Source: Bacteroidales bacterium
GTDB lineage: Bacteria; Bacteroidota; Bacteroidia; Bacteroidales; UBA932
Length of the DNA stretch: 49,940 bases
NCBI GenBank assembly: GCA_017651225.1
Contig: JAGCDF010000042.1
Span: 1 to 49,940, forward strand
Reading direction: 5' to 3'
Below the pieces are notes generated by a model. That model worked only from the letters and a program-made list of their open reading frames with translations. It made no database searches and was not told the DNA's origin. Within the stretch, counting starts at the first letter, position 1; every line of letters begins with the position of its first letter. Below are positions 15,417 through 23,278 of this stretch, one piece after another. The position numbers and the translations under genes are program-made.

Positions 15417-16799
15417 ATGAAACGCTTGACCACACTCTCCCTGATCGCAGTAGCCGCAGCGGCTATGATCGCGGTCCCCGTAGACGCTCAGACCAGGGGC
15501 GGCAGCAATTCCCGCGGTGGATCGGGCGGCGGCAATGCCCGCAACAACGGCGGCACCCGTCCTTCCTCTTCGATGTCCGCACCTGCTCCTCAGAACAGAA
15601 GCACCGGCCAGTCCGGCAATACAAAGGGCCTCGGTTCCGTGAACCGCAGTTCCCAACCTTCCCATAGCGCCCCGCAGCAACGCACGGCACCTCAGCCGCG
15701 CACCGCGCCCCAGCAGCGCACGCAGCCGCAGACCCAGCCCAAGGCTCAGCCGCAGCAGTCGCCGCGCGAGCAGCCGCGGGCCAGGCAGGAACCGCCGCGC
15801 AACGGCAACCAGCCGCCCCGCGACAACGGCAACGCCCGCAAGCAGGAGCCGCGCCGCGACGCGCCTCGCAACAACGAGCCGCGGGTGGAGAACCGCCAGC
15901 GGCCGCACGAGCCGGGCGGCAGCATCAACCGCAACCAGCCCCAGCCGGGCATGAGCGTGAGACCGGAAGCCCCCCGCACCGTGCGTGAGCGCCCCGGCAC
16001 CCCGCGCAACTTCGAGGGCGGCCGCGAGCCGCACCACGTCCAGATGCACCCGGGTCCCGGCCACAACATGGAGCGCATCCCGCCGCGTCACCGCGATCCG
16101 ATGCCGTACGGACGCGCCGTCCGCTTCTGGGACGGCGGCCACCACTACTTCGGCTACCGCGTCTCCTACCTGCCGGCCCGCCGCACCCGCGTGGTCTACG
16201 GAGGCATCCCGTACTACCTGCTTGACGGTATTTACTACCGCTACTATGGTGGCTACTACTACGTGAGCCGTCCTCCGTTCGGCATCGTCGTCGACGCCAT
16301 CCTCGACAACATCATCTACACGGCCTGCAACTTCGCCTACTACTACGACGTGGCCAACACGTACCGTACGATTAATGAGAACGCGCAGACCATCGCCAGC
16401 CAGAACGCGACCATCGCGGCCAACAACGCCACGATCGCGCAGCAGAACGCGGACATCGCCCTGAACGGCGACCGCGCCGCCAAGTCCTACCAGGAGGCCA
16501 ACCGCCTGGGCCTGGTCCAGAGCTACGCCGACGCCGGCGTGGAGTACTTCTACCAGGACGGCGTGTTCTTCATCAAGGACAAGGACGGCAAGTACGTGAC
16601 CATCGTCCCGCCCGCGGGCGCCCTGGTCAACGAGCTGCCTGACGACTACGACACGATCACCCTCGACGGTGAGGAGTACTACAAGGTGGACGACACCGTG
16701 TACAAGCTCACCATCATCGACGGATCGCCCTACTTCGAGGTGCTCGGTCAGCTGACCGGCTCCCTGGCGCAGAAATACGACATATACGATTCGCTGTAG
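15417..16799 (+). CDS. DUF6515 family secreted protein with long Pro/Gln/Arg-rich region
   Basis: 460 residues with a signal peptide (LSLIAVAAAAMIAVPVDAQT). Residues about 25-190 are low complexity, rich in Pro, Gln, Arg, Asn and Ser. About 215-300 is the Tyr/Gly-rich DUF6515 core (FGYRVSYLPARRTRVVYGGI and IYYRYYGGYYYV). Then come an Asn/Ala-rich helical stretch (SQNATIAANNATIAQQN) and a C-terminal part with two repeats around GVEYFYQDGVFFIKDKDGKY and EEYYKVDDTVYKL. The function is unknown; the build suggests an envelope protein binding the cell wall or polymers. It lies 12 bases after namZ and overlaps murI by 1 base. Confidence 0.8.
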   Translation: MKRLTTLSLIAVAAAAMIAVPVDAQTRGGSNSRGGSGGGNARNNGGTRPSSSMSAPAPQNRSTGQSGNTKGLGSVNRSSQPSHSAPQQRTAPQPRTAPQQRTQPQTQPKAQPQQSPREQPRARQEPPRNGNQPPRDNGNARKQEPRRDAPRNNEPRVENRQRPHEPGGSINRNQPQPGMSVRPEAPRTVRERPGTPRNFEGGREPHHVQMHPGPGHNMERIPPRHRDPMPYGRAVRFWDGGHHYFGYRVSYLPARRTRVVYGGIPYYLLDGIYYRYYGGYYYVSRPPFGIVVDAILDNIIYTACNFAYYYDVANTYRTINENAQTIASQNATIAANNATIAQQNADIALNGDRAAKSYQEANRLGLVQSYADAGVEYFYQDGVFFIKDKDGKYVTIVPPAGALVNELPDDYDTITLDGEEYYKVDDTVYKLTIIDGSPYFEVLGQLTGSLAQKYDIYDSL

Positions 16800-17581
16800 T
16801 GGCTGTCATCGGCATATTCGATTCCGGTTCGGGAGGACTTTCAGTATTGAAGGAAATACGGAAGGTCCTCCCTTCCGAACGTTATATCTACTACTCTGAC
16901 AACGCCCACTGCCCCTACGGGGAGAAGAGCGCGGAGTACATCCAGGAGCGCGCGCGCGTCATCACGCGCCTGCTCCTGGACCGGGGTGCGGACGTGATCG
17001 TCGTGGCCTGCAACACGGCCACCGGCGCCGCCATCGCGACCCTGCGCGTAGAGTTTGACGTCCCCTTCGTCGGGATGGAGCCGGCGGTGAAGCCAGCCGC
17101 CCTCGGCACGCGCAGCGGCGTGATCGGCGTGCTCGCGACCGCCGGCACCCTCAAGGCGTCCAAGTATCTGAATACCAAGGGGCAGTTCCAGGACAACGTG
17201 CGCATCGAGGAGCACGTCGGCGAGGGCTTCGTGCAGCTCGTCGAAGGCGGCGAGCTCGACGGCCCCGAGGCCGAGCGCGTCGTCCGCGCGAGCCTGCAGC
17301 CGCTGCTCGACGCCGGCGCCGACACCATCGTGCTCGGCTGCACGCACTACCCCTTCCTGCTGCCCGTCATCGAGCGCCTCGCCGGCCCCGGCGTCCGCGT
17401 CATCGACCCCGCGCCCGCCGTCGCCCGCCAGGTTGTCCATGTTCTCTCTGATCGTGGTTTACTTGATAGTCATTCCGGGCTTGCGGATAGTCATTCCGGG
17501 CTTGACCCGGAATCCCCCTCCCTTACCCTCCTCGCCTCCGGCGACCCCTCTACCCTTCAGCGACTCGCTTCAAATCTGTAA
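16799..17581 (+). CDS. murI: Glutamate racemase with a palindromic-repeat insertion
   Basis: 260 residues from a GTG that overlaps the previous stop. It makes D-glutamate for peptidoglycan. The family hallmarks are all present: GIFDSGSGGLSVL with the first acid, YYSDNAHCPYG, VVACNTATGAAI with the first catalytic Cys, and VLGCTHYPFLLPVIE with the second Cys and His. Near the end, after VLSDRGLL, an insertion of about 18 residues (DSHSGLADSHSGLDPESP) interrupts the usual C-terminal strand, which resumes with LTLLASGDPSTLQRLA. The insertion is the translated palindromic repeat at 17469-17513. The core looks complete, so activity is likely kept. Confidence 0.9.
   Translation: MAVIGIFDSGSGGLSVLKEIRKVLPSERYIYYSDNAHCPYGEKSAEYIQERARVITRLLLDRGADVIVVACNTATGAAIATLRVEFDVPFVGMEPAVKPAALGTRSGVIGVLATAGTLKASKYLNTKGQFQDNVRIEEHVGEGFVQLVEGGELDGPEAERVVRASLQPLLDAGADTIVLGCTHYPFLLPVIERLAGPGVRVIDPAPAVARQVVHVLSDRGLLDSHSGLADSHSGLDPESPSLTLLASGDPSTLQRLASNL
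17469..17513. repeat. Palindromic repeat, in frame in murI
   Basis: A half copy GTCATTCCGGGCTTG (17469-17483) is followed by a full copy (17490-17513) with arms ATTCCGGG and CCCGGAAT and loop CTTGA. The layout (GTC, 8-bp arms, 5-base loop ending in TGA) is the same as at 21775 with different arm bases. Confidence 0.7.
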
Positions 17582-17588
17582 AAATTGT

Positions 17589-17596
17589 TATCTTTG
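17589..17596 (+). promoter_or_regulatory. -7 box upstream of prfB
   Basis: TATCTTTG, an exact TAnnTTTG, ends 8 bases before the ATG at 17605, leaving a leader of about 5 bases. It would start a new unit after murI, whose stop lies just upstream. Confidence 0.55.
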
Positions 17597-17604
17597 TAAT
17601 CTAT

Positions 17605-18672
17605 ATGATTACACAAGAGCAGATCAAGGACCTTCAGGGGCGCGTGCAGACGCTGCACCAGTGCCTGTTCATTGAGAAGAAGCGGGCGGAAGTGGCGGAG
17701 AAAGAGCAGCAGAGCCAGGCCCCGGACTTCTGGAACGACCCCAAGGCGGCCGAAGCCTTCCTCAAGGGGCTCAGCGGCCTGAAAGCCTGGGTGAGCGCCT
17801 ACGACAAGGCGGCGAGCGCCGTCGAGGACCTGGAAGTCCTGCAGGAGCTGGATCCCGAAGGAGAAGATATCGATACGACCTACAAGCAGGCCTGCACCCT
17901 GATCGAAGACCTGGAGCTCAAGAATATGCTGGGCGCGGAGGGCGACAACCTCGGCGCCGTGCTCACCATCAACTCCGGCGCCGGCGGCACGGAGGCCAAC
18001 GACTGGAGCGCCATGCTCATGCGCATGTACATGCGCTGGGGCGAACGCAACGGCTACAAGATGACCGTCACCGAGGAGATCGAGGGCGACGAGACCGGCA
18101 TCAAGTCCTGCACCATCCAGTACGAAGGCGACTACGCCTACGGCTACCTCAAGGCCGAGTCCGGCGTGCACCGCCTGGTGCGCATCTCCCCGTTCAACGC
18201 GCAGGGCAAGCGCCAGACCACCTTCAGCTCCGTGTTCGTCTATCCCCTCGTGGACGACAGCATCAACATCGAGATCAGCCCCGCCGACATCGAGTGGGAC
18301 ACCTTCCGCTCCGGTGGCCACGGCGGCCAGAACGTCAACAAGGTGGAGACCGGCGTGCGCGTGCGGCACCTGCCGACCGGCATCACGGTCGAGAACACCG
18401 AGACCCGCAGCCAGCAGGACAACCGCCAGCGGGCGCTGACCATCCTGAAATCCCGCCTCTACGACATCGAGCTCAAGAAACGCCAGGAGAAGCAGGCCGA
18501 GCTCGAGGGCCAGAAGCGCAAGATCGAATGGGGCTCGCAGATCCGCTCCTACGTCCTGCACCCCTACAAGATGGTCAAGGACCTGCGCACCGGCTGGGAG
18601 ACCGCCGACACGCAGGGCGTCCTGGACGGCGACCTCAACGCCTTCATGAAAGAATTCTTAATGCACAACTAA
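17605..18672 (+). CDS. prfB: Peptide chain release factor 2
   Basis: 355 residues. RF2 recognises UGA/UAA and triggers peptide release on the ribosome. The tripeptide anticodon-like SPF is in [12 protein letters not shown] and the catalytic GGQ is in [18 protein letters not shown]. The frame is continuous from the ATG through [11 protein letters not shown]: the in-frame TGA and shift site found near codon 25 of many prfB genes is absent, so the usual autoregulatory frameshift does not operate here. It is followed 5 bases later by the fumarase gene. Confidence 0.95.
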   Translation: MITQEQIKDLQGRVQTLHQCLFIEKKRAEVAEKEQQSQAPDFWNDPKAAEAFLKGLSGLKAWVSAYDKAASAVEDLEVLQELDPEGEDIDTTYKQACTLIEDLELKNMLGAEGDNLGAVLTINSGAGGTEANDWSAMLMRMYMRWGERNGYKMTVTEEIEGDETGIKSCTIQYEGDYAYGYLKAESGVHRLVRISPFNAQGKRQTTFSSVFVYPLVDDSINIEISPADIEWDTFRSGGHGGQNVNKVETGVRVRHLPTGITVENTETRSQQDNRQRALTILKSRLYDIELKKRQEKQAELEGQKRKIEWGSQIRSYVLHPYKMVKDLRTGWETADTQGVLDGDLNAFMKEFLMHN

Positions 18673-18677
18673 CTTAT

Positions 18678-20306
18678 ATGACCGAGTTTAAATACGCGCC
18701 CATGTTTCAGCTGGGCCCCGACACGACTGAGTACTACAAGATTCCCGACTCTGAAAAGCTGGTAAAGACATCCAAGCTGGGTGACAAGACGATCCTGGAG
18801 GTATCTCCGGAGGCCCTCACGCTGGTGGCCCAGCAGTCCTTCCACGATTGCGAGTTCATGCTGCGCCGCGCCCACAATGAGCAGGTGGCGGCCATCCTCA
18901 AGGATCCCGAGGCCTCGGAGAACGACAAATACGTTGCACTGCAGTTCCTGCGCAACGCCGAGACCGCCGTCAAGGGCGTACTTCCTTTCTGCCAGGATAC
19001 CGGCACCGCCATCATCCACGGCGAAAAGGGACAGCACGTGTGGACGGACTTTGAGGACGAAGAGGCGCTCAGCCGCGGCGTTTTCAACACCTATACGCAG
19101 GAGAACCTGCGCTACAGCCAGAACGCCCCGCTGAACATGTACGACGAGGTGAACACCAAGTGCAACCTTCCCGCTCAGATTGACATTGAGGCCACGCAGG
19201 GCGACGAGTATCGCTTCATCATGGTGGCCAAGGGCGGCGGCAGCGCCAACAAGACCTATTTCTACCCCATGACCAAGGCCACCATCCAGAACGAGGGTAC
19301 CCTCATTCCTTTCCTGGTGGAGAAGATGAAATCCCTGGGTACGGCAGCCTGCCCGCCCTACCACATCGCCTTCGTGATTGGCGGTACGTCGGCCGAGAAG
19401 AACCTCCTCACGGTAAAACTGGCCAGCATCAAGTTCTACGACAATCTTCCCACCACCGGTGACGAGACCGGCCGCGCATTCCGGGATATCGATCTAGAGC
19501 AGAAACTCCTGGTTGAGTCCCAGAAGATCGGCCTGGGCGCCCAGTTCGGCGGCAAATACCTGGCCCACGACATCCGCGTGATCCGCCTGCCGCGCCACGG
19601 CGCCAGCTGCCCCATCGGCATGGGCGTCAGCTGTTCCGCGGACCGCAACATCAAGAGCAAGATCAACGCCGACGGCGTGTGGATCGAAAAGATGGACAGC
19701 AACCCTTCGGAACTCATCCCCGAAGAGCTGCGCCGTCCCGGCGAAGGCCCCAAGGGCATTGAAATAGACCTGGACAAGGGCATCGACGCCGTGCGTGCCG
19801 AGCTCACCAAATACACCGTCGGCACCCGCGTGAACCTGAAGGGCACCATCATCGTGGCGCGCGACATCGCCCACGCCAAGCTCAAGGCCCGCCTGGACGC
19901 CGGCGAAGGCCTGCCGCAGTACTTCAAGGATTATCCGGTGCTGTACGCCGGCCCTGCCAAGACGCCGGCCGGCTACCCCTGCGGTTCCATGGGCCCCACC
20001 ACGGCCAACCGTATGGACCCGTATGTGGATGAATTCCAGGATCACGGCGCTTCCCTGGTGATGATCGCCAAGGGCAACCGCTCCAAGGTGGTGACGGACG
20101 CCTGCGAGAAGCACGGCGGTTTCTATCTGGGCACCATCGGCGGTGTGGCGGCCGTCCTGTCGCAGAGCAGCATCCGCAGCATCGAGTGCGTGGAGTACCC
20201 GGAGCTCGGCATGGAGGCCATCTGGAAAATCAAGGTCGAGGACTTCCCCGCCTTCATCCTCGTGGACGACAAGGGCAACGACTTCTTCAAGAAGCTTGGC
20301 CTGTAA
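18678..20306 (+). CDS. Class I fumarate hydratase (iron-sulfur)
   Basis: 542 residues from ATG 18678; the frame is open upstream, but that is overlap with prfB in another phase. It interconverts fumarate and malate with an oxygen-sensitive [4Fe-4S] cluster. Cluster cysteines are expected at [11 protein letters not shown] (about 105), [14 protein letters not shown] (about 165-170 region) and [14 protein letters not shown] (about 315). The alpha part (to about 330) and beta part ([20 protein letters not shown] onward) are fused as in FumA/FumB. This suits an anaerobe using the reductive branch toward succinate. It lies between prfB and serB with gaps of 5 and 12 bases. Confidence 0.93.
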   Translation: MTEFKYAPMFQLGPDTTEYYKIPDSEKLVKTSKLGDKTILEVSPEALTLVAQQSFHDCEFMLRRAHNEQVAAILKDPEASENDKYVALQFLRNAETAVKGVLPFCQDTGTAIIHGEKGQHVWTDFEDEEALSRGVFNTYTQENLRYSQNAPLNMYDEVNTKCNLPAQIDIEATQGDEYRFIMVAKGGGSANKTYFYPMTKATIQNEGTLIPFLVEKMKSLGTAACPPYHIAFVIGGTSAEKNLLTVKLASIKFYDNLPTTGDETGRAFRDIDLEQKLLVESQKIGLGAQFGGKYLAHDIRVIRLPRHGASCPIGMGVSCSADRNIKSKINADGVWIEKMDSNPSELIPEELRRPGEGPKGIEIDLDKGIDAVRAELTKYTVGTRVNLKGTIIVARDIAHAKLKARLDAGEGLPQYFKDYPVLYAGPAKTPAGYPCGSMGPTTANRMDPYVDEFQDHGASLVMIAKGNRSKVVTDACEKHGGFYLGTIGGVAAVLSQSSIRSIECVEYPELGMEAIWKIKVEDFPAFILVDDKGNDFFKKLGL

Positions 20307-20318
20307 CAGAAAACAGAC

Positions 20319-21536
20319 ATGATAGAGATCATCCAAGTCAACATCTCCGGCGAGGACAAGCCCGGCTTGACCACGGCCCTCACCTCGATCCTGGCGCAGT
20401 ACGACGCCACGATCCTGGACATCGGCCAGGAGAACATCCACAAATCGCTGGCCCTGGGCATCCTCTTCCTGACAACCCAGGAGAAGTCCGGCTTCATCAT
20501 GAAGGACCTGCTCTTCAAGGCCTCCGAGCTGGGCGTGCAGATCCGCTTCACGCCCATCGAGCGCGAAGCCTACGACGCGTGGGTGGCCCGCCAGGGCAAG
20601 AACCGCTACATCGTGACCCTGCTGGGCCGCACGGTGACGGCCCGGCAGATTGCGGACGTGACGGCGGTGATCTTCCGTTTCGGGCTGAACATCGACGCCA
20701 TCCGCCGCCTGACCGGCCGCCCGCCCCTCGAGGGCGTGAACGAGCGGGCGGCAAAGGCCTGCATCGAGATCTCCGTGCGCGGCTCGCTCAGCGACGAGGA
20801 GCGCGGCGCCCTGCAGAACGCGCTGCTGAGCCTGCCGAAGAGCGGCCTGGACATCTCCTTCCAGAAGGACGACATCTACCGGCGCTCCCGACGGCTCATC
20901 TGCTTCGATATGGACTCCACCCTCGTGCACACCGAGTGCATCGACGAGCTGGCGGCCCGTGCGGGCGTGGGCGACCAGGTGAAGGCGATCACCGCGCAGG
21001 CGATGCGCGGCGAGATCGACTTCACCGAGAGCTTCACGCGGCGCGTGGCCCTGCTCAAGGGGCTGGACGTCAGCGTGATGGAGGAGATCGCCCAGAACCT
21101 CCCCTTCAACGAGGGTCTGGAGCGCATGATGAAGATTCTCAAGATGGTGGGCTACAAGACCGCCATCCTCTCCGGCGGATTCACCTATTTCGGCAAGCAC
21201 CTCCAGCAGAAGTTCGGCTTCGACTACGTCTACGCCAACGAGCTGGAGATCGAGGACGGCAAGCTCACCGGCCGCTACGTCGGCGACGTGGTGGACGGCC
21301 GCCGCAAGGCGGAGCTGCTGCGCCTGCTCTGCCAGGTGGAGAACATCAACCTGGCGCAGGCGGTGGCCGTCGGTGACGGCGCCAACGACCTGCCGATGCT
21401 CTCGCTCGCGGGCCTGGGCATCGCCTACCACGCCAAGCCCAAGGTGCAGGCCAACGCCCAGCAGAACATCACCTCCATCGGCCTCGACGGAATTCTATAC
21501 TTCCTGGGATTAAAGGATTCACAGATTGATCCTTAG
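20319..21536 (+). CDS. serB: Phosphoserine phosphatase with N-terminal ACT domains
   Basis: 405 residues. The last step of serine synthesis. Residues 1-170 hold ACT-like regulatory folds (IIQVNISGEDKPGLTTALTS). The HAD phosphatase domain follows with motif I CFDMDSTLVHTECIDELA (about 200), motif II SGGFTYFG (about 287) and motif III VGDGANDLPML (about 350). The stop (21534-21536) directly abuts the 3' end of tRNA-Leu on the other strand. The spacing suggests co-transcription with the fumarase gene. Confidence 0.95.
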   Translation: MIEIIQVNISGEDKPGLTTALTSILAQYDATILDIGQENIHKSLALGILFLTTQEKSGFIMKDLLFKASELGVQIRFTPIEREAYDAWVARQGKNRYIVTLLGRTVTARQIADVTAVIFRFGLNIDAIRRLTGRPPLEGVNERAAKACIEISVRGSLSDEERGALQNALLSLPKSGLDISFQKDDIYRRSRRLICFDMDSTLVHTECIDELAARAGVGDQVKAITAQAMRGEIDFTESFTRRVALLKGLDVSVMEEIAQNLPFNEGLERMMKILKMVGYKTAILSGGFTYFGKHLQQKFGFDYVYANELEIEDGKLTGRYVGDVVDGRRKAELLRLLCQVENINLAQAVAVGDGANDLPMLSLAGLGIAYHAKPKVQANAQQNITSIGLDGILYFLGLKDSQIDP

Positions 21537-21618
21537 TGCGGGTGGCGGGGCTCGAACCCGCACGTCTCGCGACACGGGATCCTAAGTCCCGCTTGGCTAC
21601 CAATTACAACACACCCGC
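21537..21618 (-). tRNA. tRNA-Leu (TAG)
   Basis: Minus-strand cloverleaf of 82 bases: acceptor GCGGGTG/CACCCGC, anticodon loop CTTAGGA with TAG, a long class II variable arm (GTGTCGCGAGACGT) and T loop TTCGAGC. The discriminator is A; CCA is not encoded. It abuts the serB stop codon. Confidence 0.95.
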
Positions 21619-21630
21619 GTTGTCGAAATG

Positions 21631-21638
21631 CAAAGATA
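21631..21638 (-). promoter_or_regulatory. -7 box of tRNA-Leu
   Basis: TATCTTTG on the minus strand, 12 bases before the tRNA 5' end at 21618. A clear -33 element is not seen. Confidence 0.5.
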
Positions 21639-21673
21639 GCAAAAAAAAACGGAGCGAAGCGACGCAGGGGAGT

Positions 21674-21695
21674 TTGAGGGGGTACGCCCCCTCAA
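21674..21695. other. Strong GC-rich hairpin in the tRNA-Leu/M28 gap
   Basis: Nine perfect pairs (TTGAGGGGG with CCCCCTCAA) close the loop TACG. It has no T run, so it is not a standard terminator. It is surrounded by GACGCAGGGG and a GACGC/GCGTC dyad. It could be an RNA-stabilising structure or part of a repeated intergenic unit. Confidence 0.45.
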
Positions 21696-21740
21696 TCAAA
21701 TAACGCCGCGACGCGCAGCGTCGAGCCCCTTCACCCGCAC

Positions 21741-21772
21741 GAAAAAGGCCAGGAAAACTCCTGGCCTTTTTC
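21741..21772. terminator. Bidirectional terminator after the M28 peptidase gene
   Basis: A perfect 14-bp stem (21741-21754 with 21759-21772, GGCCAGGA/TCCTGGCC core extended by A5/T5) with loop AAAC. The T run appears on both strands. It ends the minus-strand GH3-M28 transcript. Confidence 0.85.
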
Positions 21773-21774
21773 GC

Positions 21775-21802
21775 GTCATGCCCGACCTGATCGGGCATCT
21801 CC
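21775..21802. repeat. Palindromic repeat, intergenic copy
   Basis: Arms ATGCCCGA and TCGGGCAT with loop CCTGA. Its 28 bases are the exact reverse complement of 13461-13488 inside the transporter gene. It lies just after the M28 stop codon (two bases away) and just before the terminator. Confidence 0.8.
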
Positions 21803-21803
21803 T

Positions 21804-23273
21804 TTATTCTTTGTATAACCCTTCCCTGGAGAGGAGGTGCGGTAGATTCGCCAGGCCGTAGGCCGTGACGGCGTTGATGACCGCCGAGTGCTCCAGGTAG
21901 GCCGGGATCAGCTTGTCGAAGAGGTCGTCCTCCGTGTGCCAGATGTCGCGGTAGTTGAAATCCAGGCCGAAGACGTCCGTCTCGCGGAAGGAGATGGCCG
22001 GGATGCCGTTCATCGCGAAATAGGCGTGGTCGGATCCGCCGGCGCTCGTCGGGCGCTCCTGCGGCTCGCCCTCGCGCTTGTTCACCGTGAAGGGGATCTC
22101 GGGATTGTAGTCCGTCAGCGGGGCGCAGACCTTCACGAAATCGTCGTACATCGCCGGCGGGACGGTGATGGACGTGCAGGCCAGCGGCCCGCCGTCGCGG
22201 TTGAAGTAATTGGAGATCTTACCCCACGGAATCGTCTTATTCTCAACGAAATACTTCGAGCCCAGCAGGCCGTACTCCTCGCCCGTCCAGATGCAGAACA
22301 TGATGGAGCGCTTGGGCTTGGCGCCAGCCGCGGCGAGCAGCCGCGCGGCCTCCATCGTCACGCACACGCCCTGCCCGTCGTCGACCGCGCCGGTGGCGAT
22401 GTCATAGGCGTCCAGGTGGCCGCCCAGCAGGACGTATTCGTCGGGATGCTGGGTGCCCTTGATGACGGCGAGGATGTTGCGGTGCAGCATCGGGCCCGGG
22501 AAGAAGTGGTTGCGGATATCGAACTCCAGCAGGAAGTCCTGCCGGTCGAGGGCCTTCTGCTTGATGATGGCAAACTGATGCTCGTCCAGCAGGATGTCGC
22601 AGGCGGTGGGCAGCGTGTCCATCGTCAGGTCGAAGCACATCGCGCGGTTGTAGAGCACCTGCATCGGGAGCTTGGCGGGGCGGATGAAGCCCAGCACACC
22701 CGCTTCGACCATTTGGCGGTAGAATGGCACAGAAACGTCTTTCTTGCCCTCCGCGAGCTGTGCGGCGCGCGTGGAATCCGCCCTGGCGCTGGCGTCGAGG
22801 GCCAGACCGTTGGTCGGGCCCGTCTCGACGAGCACCCAGGCGCTCCGGAGTGCGCCTTTCACGCGGTCGAACTCCCGCTGGCTTTTCGGCTCCAGCAGCA
22901 CGCGCCCTTTCTGGGGACCGCGCGTGCCGGCCGTGTAGGCGGGCGTGCCGAAGTGCAGCGTCATGCCGTCTTCGGCGAGCATGCGGCCGGACCAGGGGCC
23001 CCGGTCGAAGCCGACGCCGATGGTGACGGCCTCCTGCATCGTCACCTCCAGGCCCCATGCGCGGAACTGCTCCGCCACCCACTCCTCGGCGTGATTGAGC
23101 ATGTGCGTGCCCACGAGGCGCCCTCCGATGTTGCGGGCGATATAGTCCGCGTGCTCCATCGTGCGGTTGTCGGTGCGGCCCAGCTCGAGGACCGTCTTCG
23201 TCACTTTATCCTGCGCGTGCAGGGAGAGCGCCAGCAGCAGGGCGGCGCCCAGGGAAAGCCAGATCTTTTTCAT
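21804..23273 (-). CDS. M28 family metallopeptidase, secreted
   Basis: 489 residues with a signal peptide (SLGAALLLALSLHAQ). A protease-associated (PA) type insert lies at about 95-250. The M28 zinc sites follow: GGHLDAYDIATGAVDDGQG (His and bridging Asp), WTGEEYGLLGSKYF (Glu pair), YFNRDGGPL, and GGSDHAYFAMNGIPA with the last ligands; HTEDDLFDKL closes the site. An exported aminopeptidase or carboxypeptidase is likely. It starts 5 bases after the GH3 gene stops, so the two share a transcript. Confidence 0.9.
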   Translation of the reverse strand: MKKIWLSLGAALLLALSLHAQDKVTKTVLELGRTDNRTMEHADYIARNIGGRLVGTHMLNHAEEWVAEQFRAWGLEVTMQEAVTIGVGFDRGPWSGRMLAEDGMTLHFGTPAYTAGTRGPQKGRVLLEPKSQREFDRVKGALRSAWVLVETGPTNGLALDASARADSTRAAQLAEGKKDVSVPFYRQMVEAGVLGFIRPAKLPMQVLYNRAMCFDLTMDTLPTACDILLDEHQFAIIKQKALDRQDFLLEFDIRNHFFPGPMLHRNILAVIKGTQHPDEYVLLGGHLDAYDIATGAVDDGQGVCVTMEAARLLAAAGAKPKRSIMFCIWTGEEYGLLGSKYFVENKTIPWGKISNYFNRDGGPLACTSITVPPAMYDDFVKVCAPLTDYNPEIPFTVNKREGEPQERPTSAGGSDHAYFAMNGIPAISFRETDVFGLDFNYRDIWHTEDDLFDKLIPAYLEHSAVINAVTAYGLANLPHLLSREGLYKE

Positions 23274-23278
23274 ACAGC

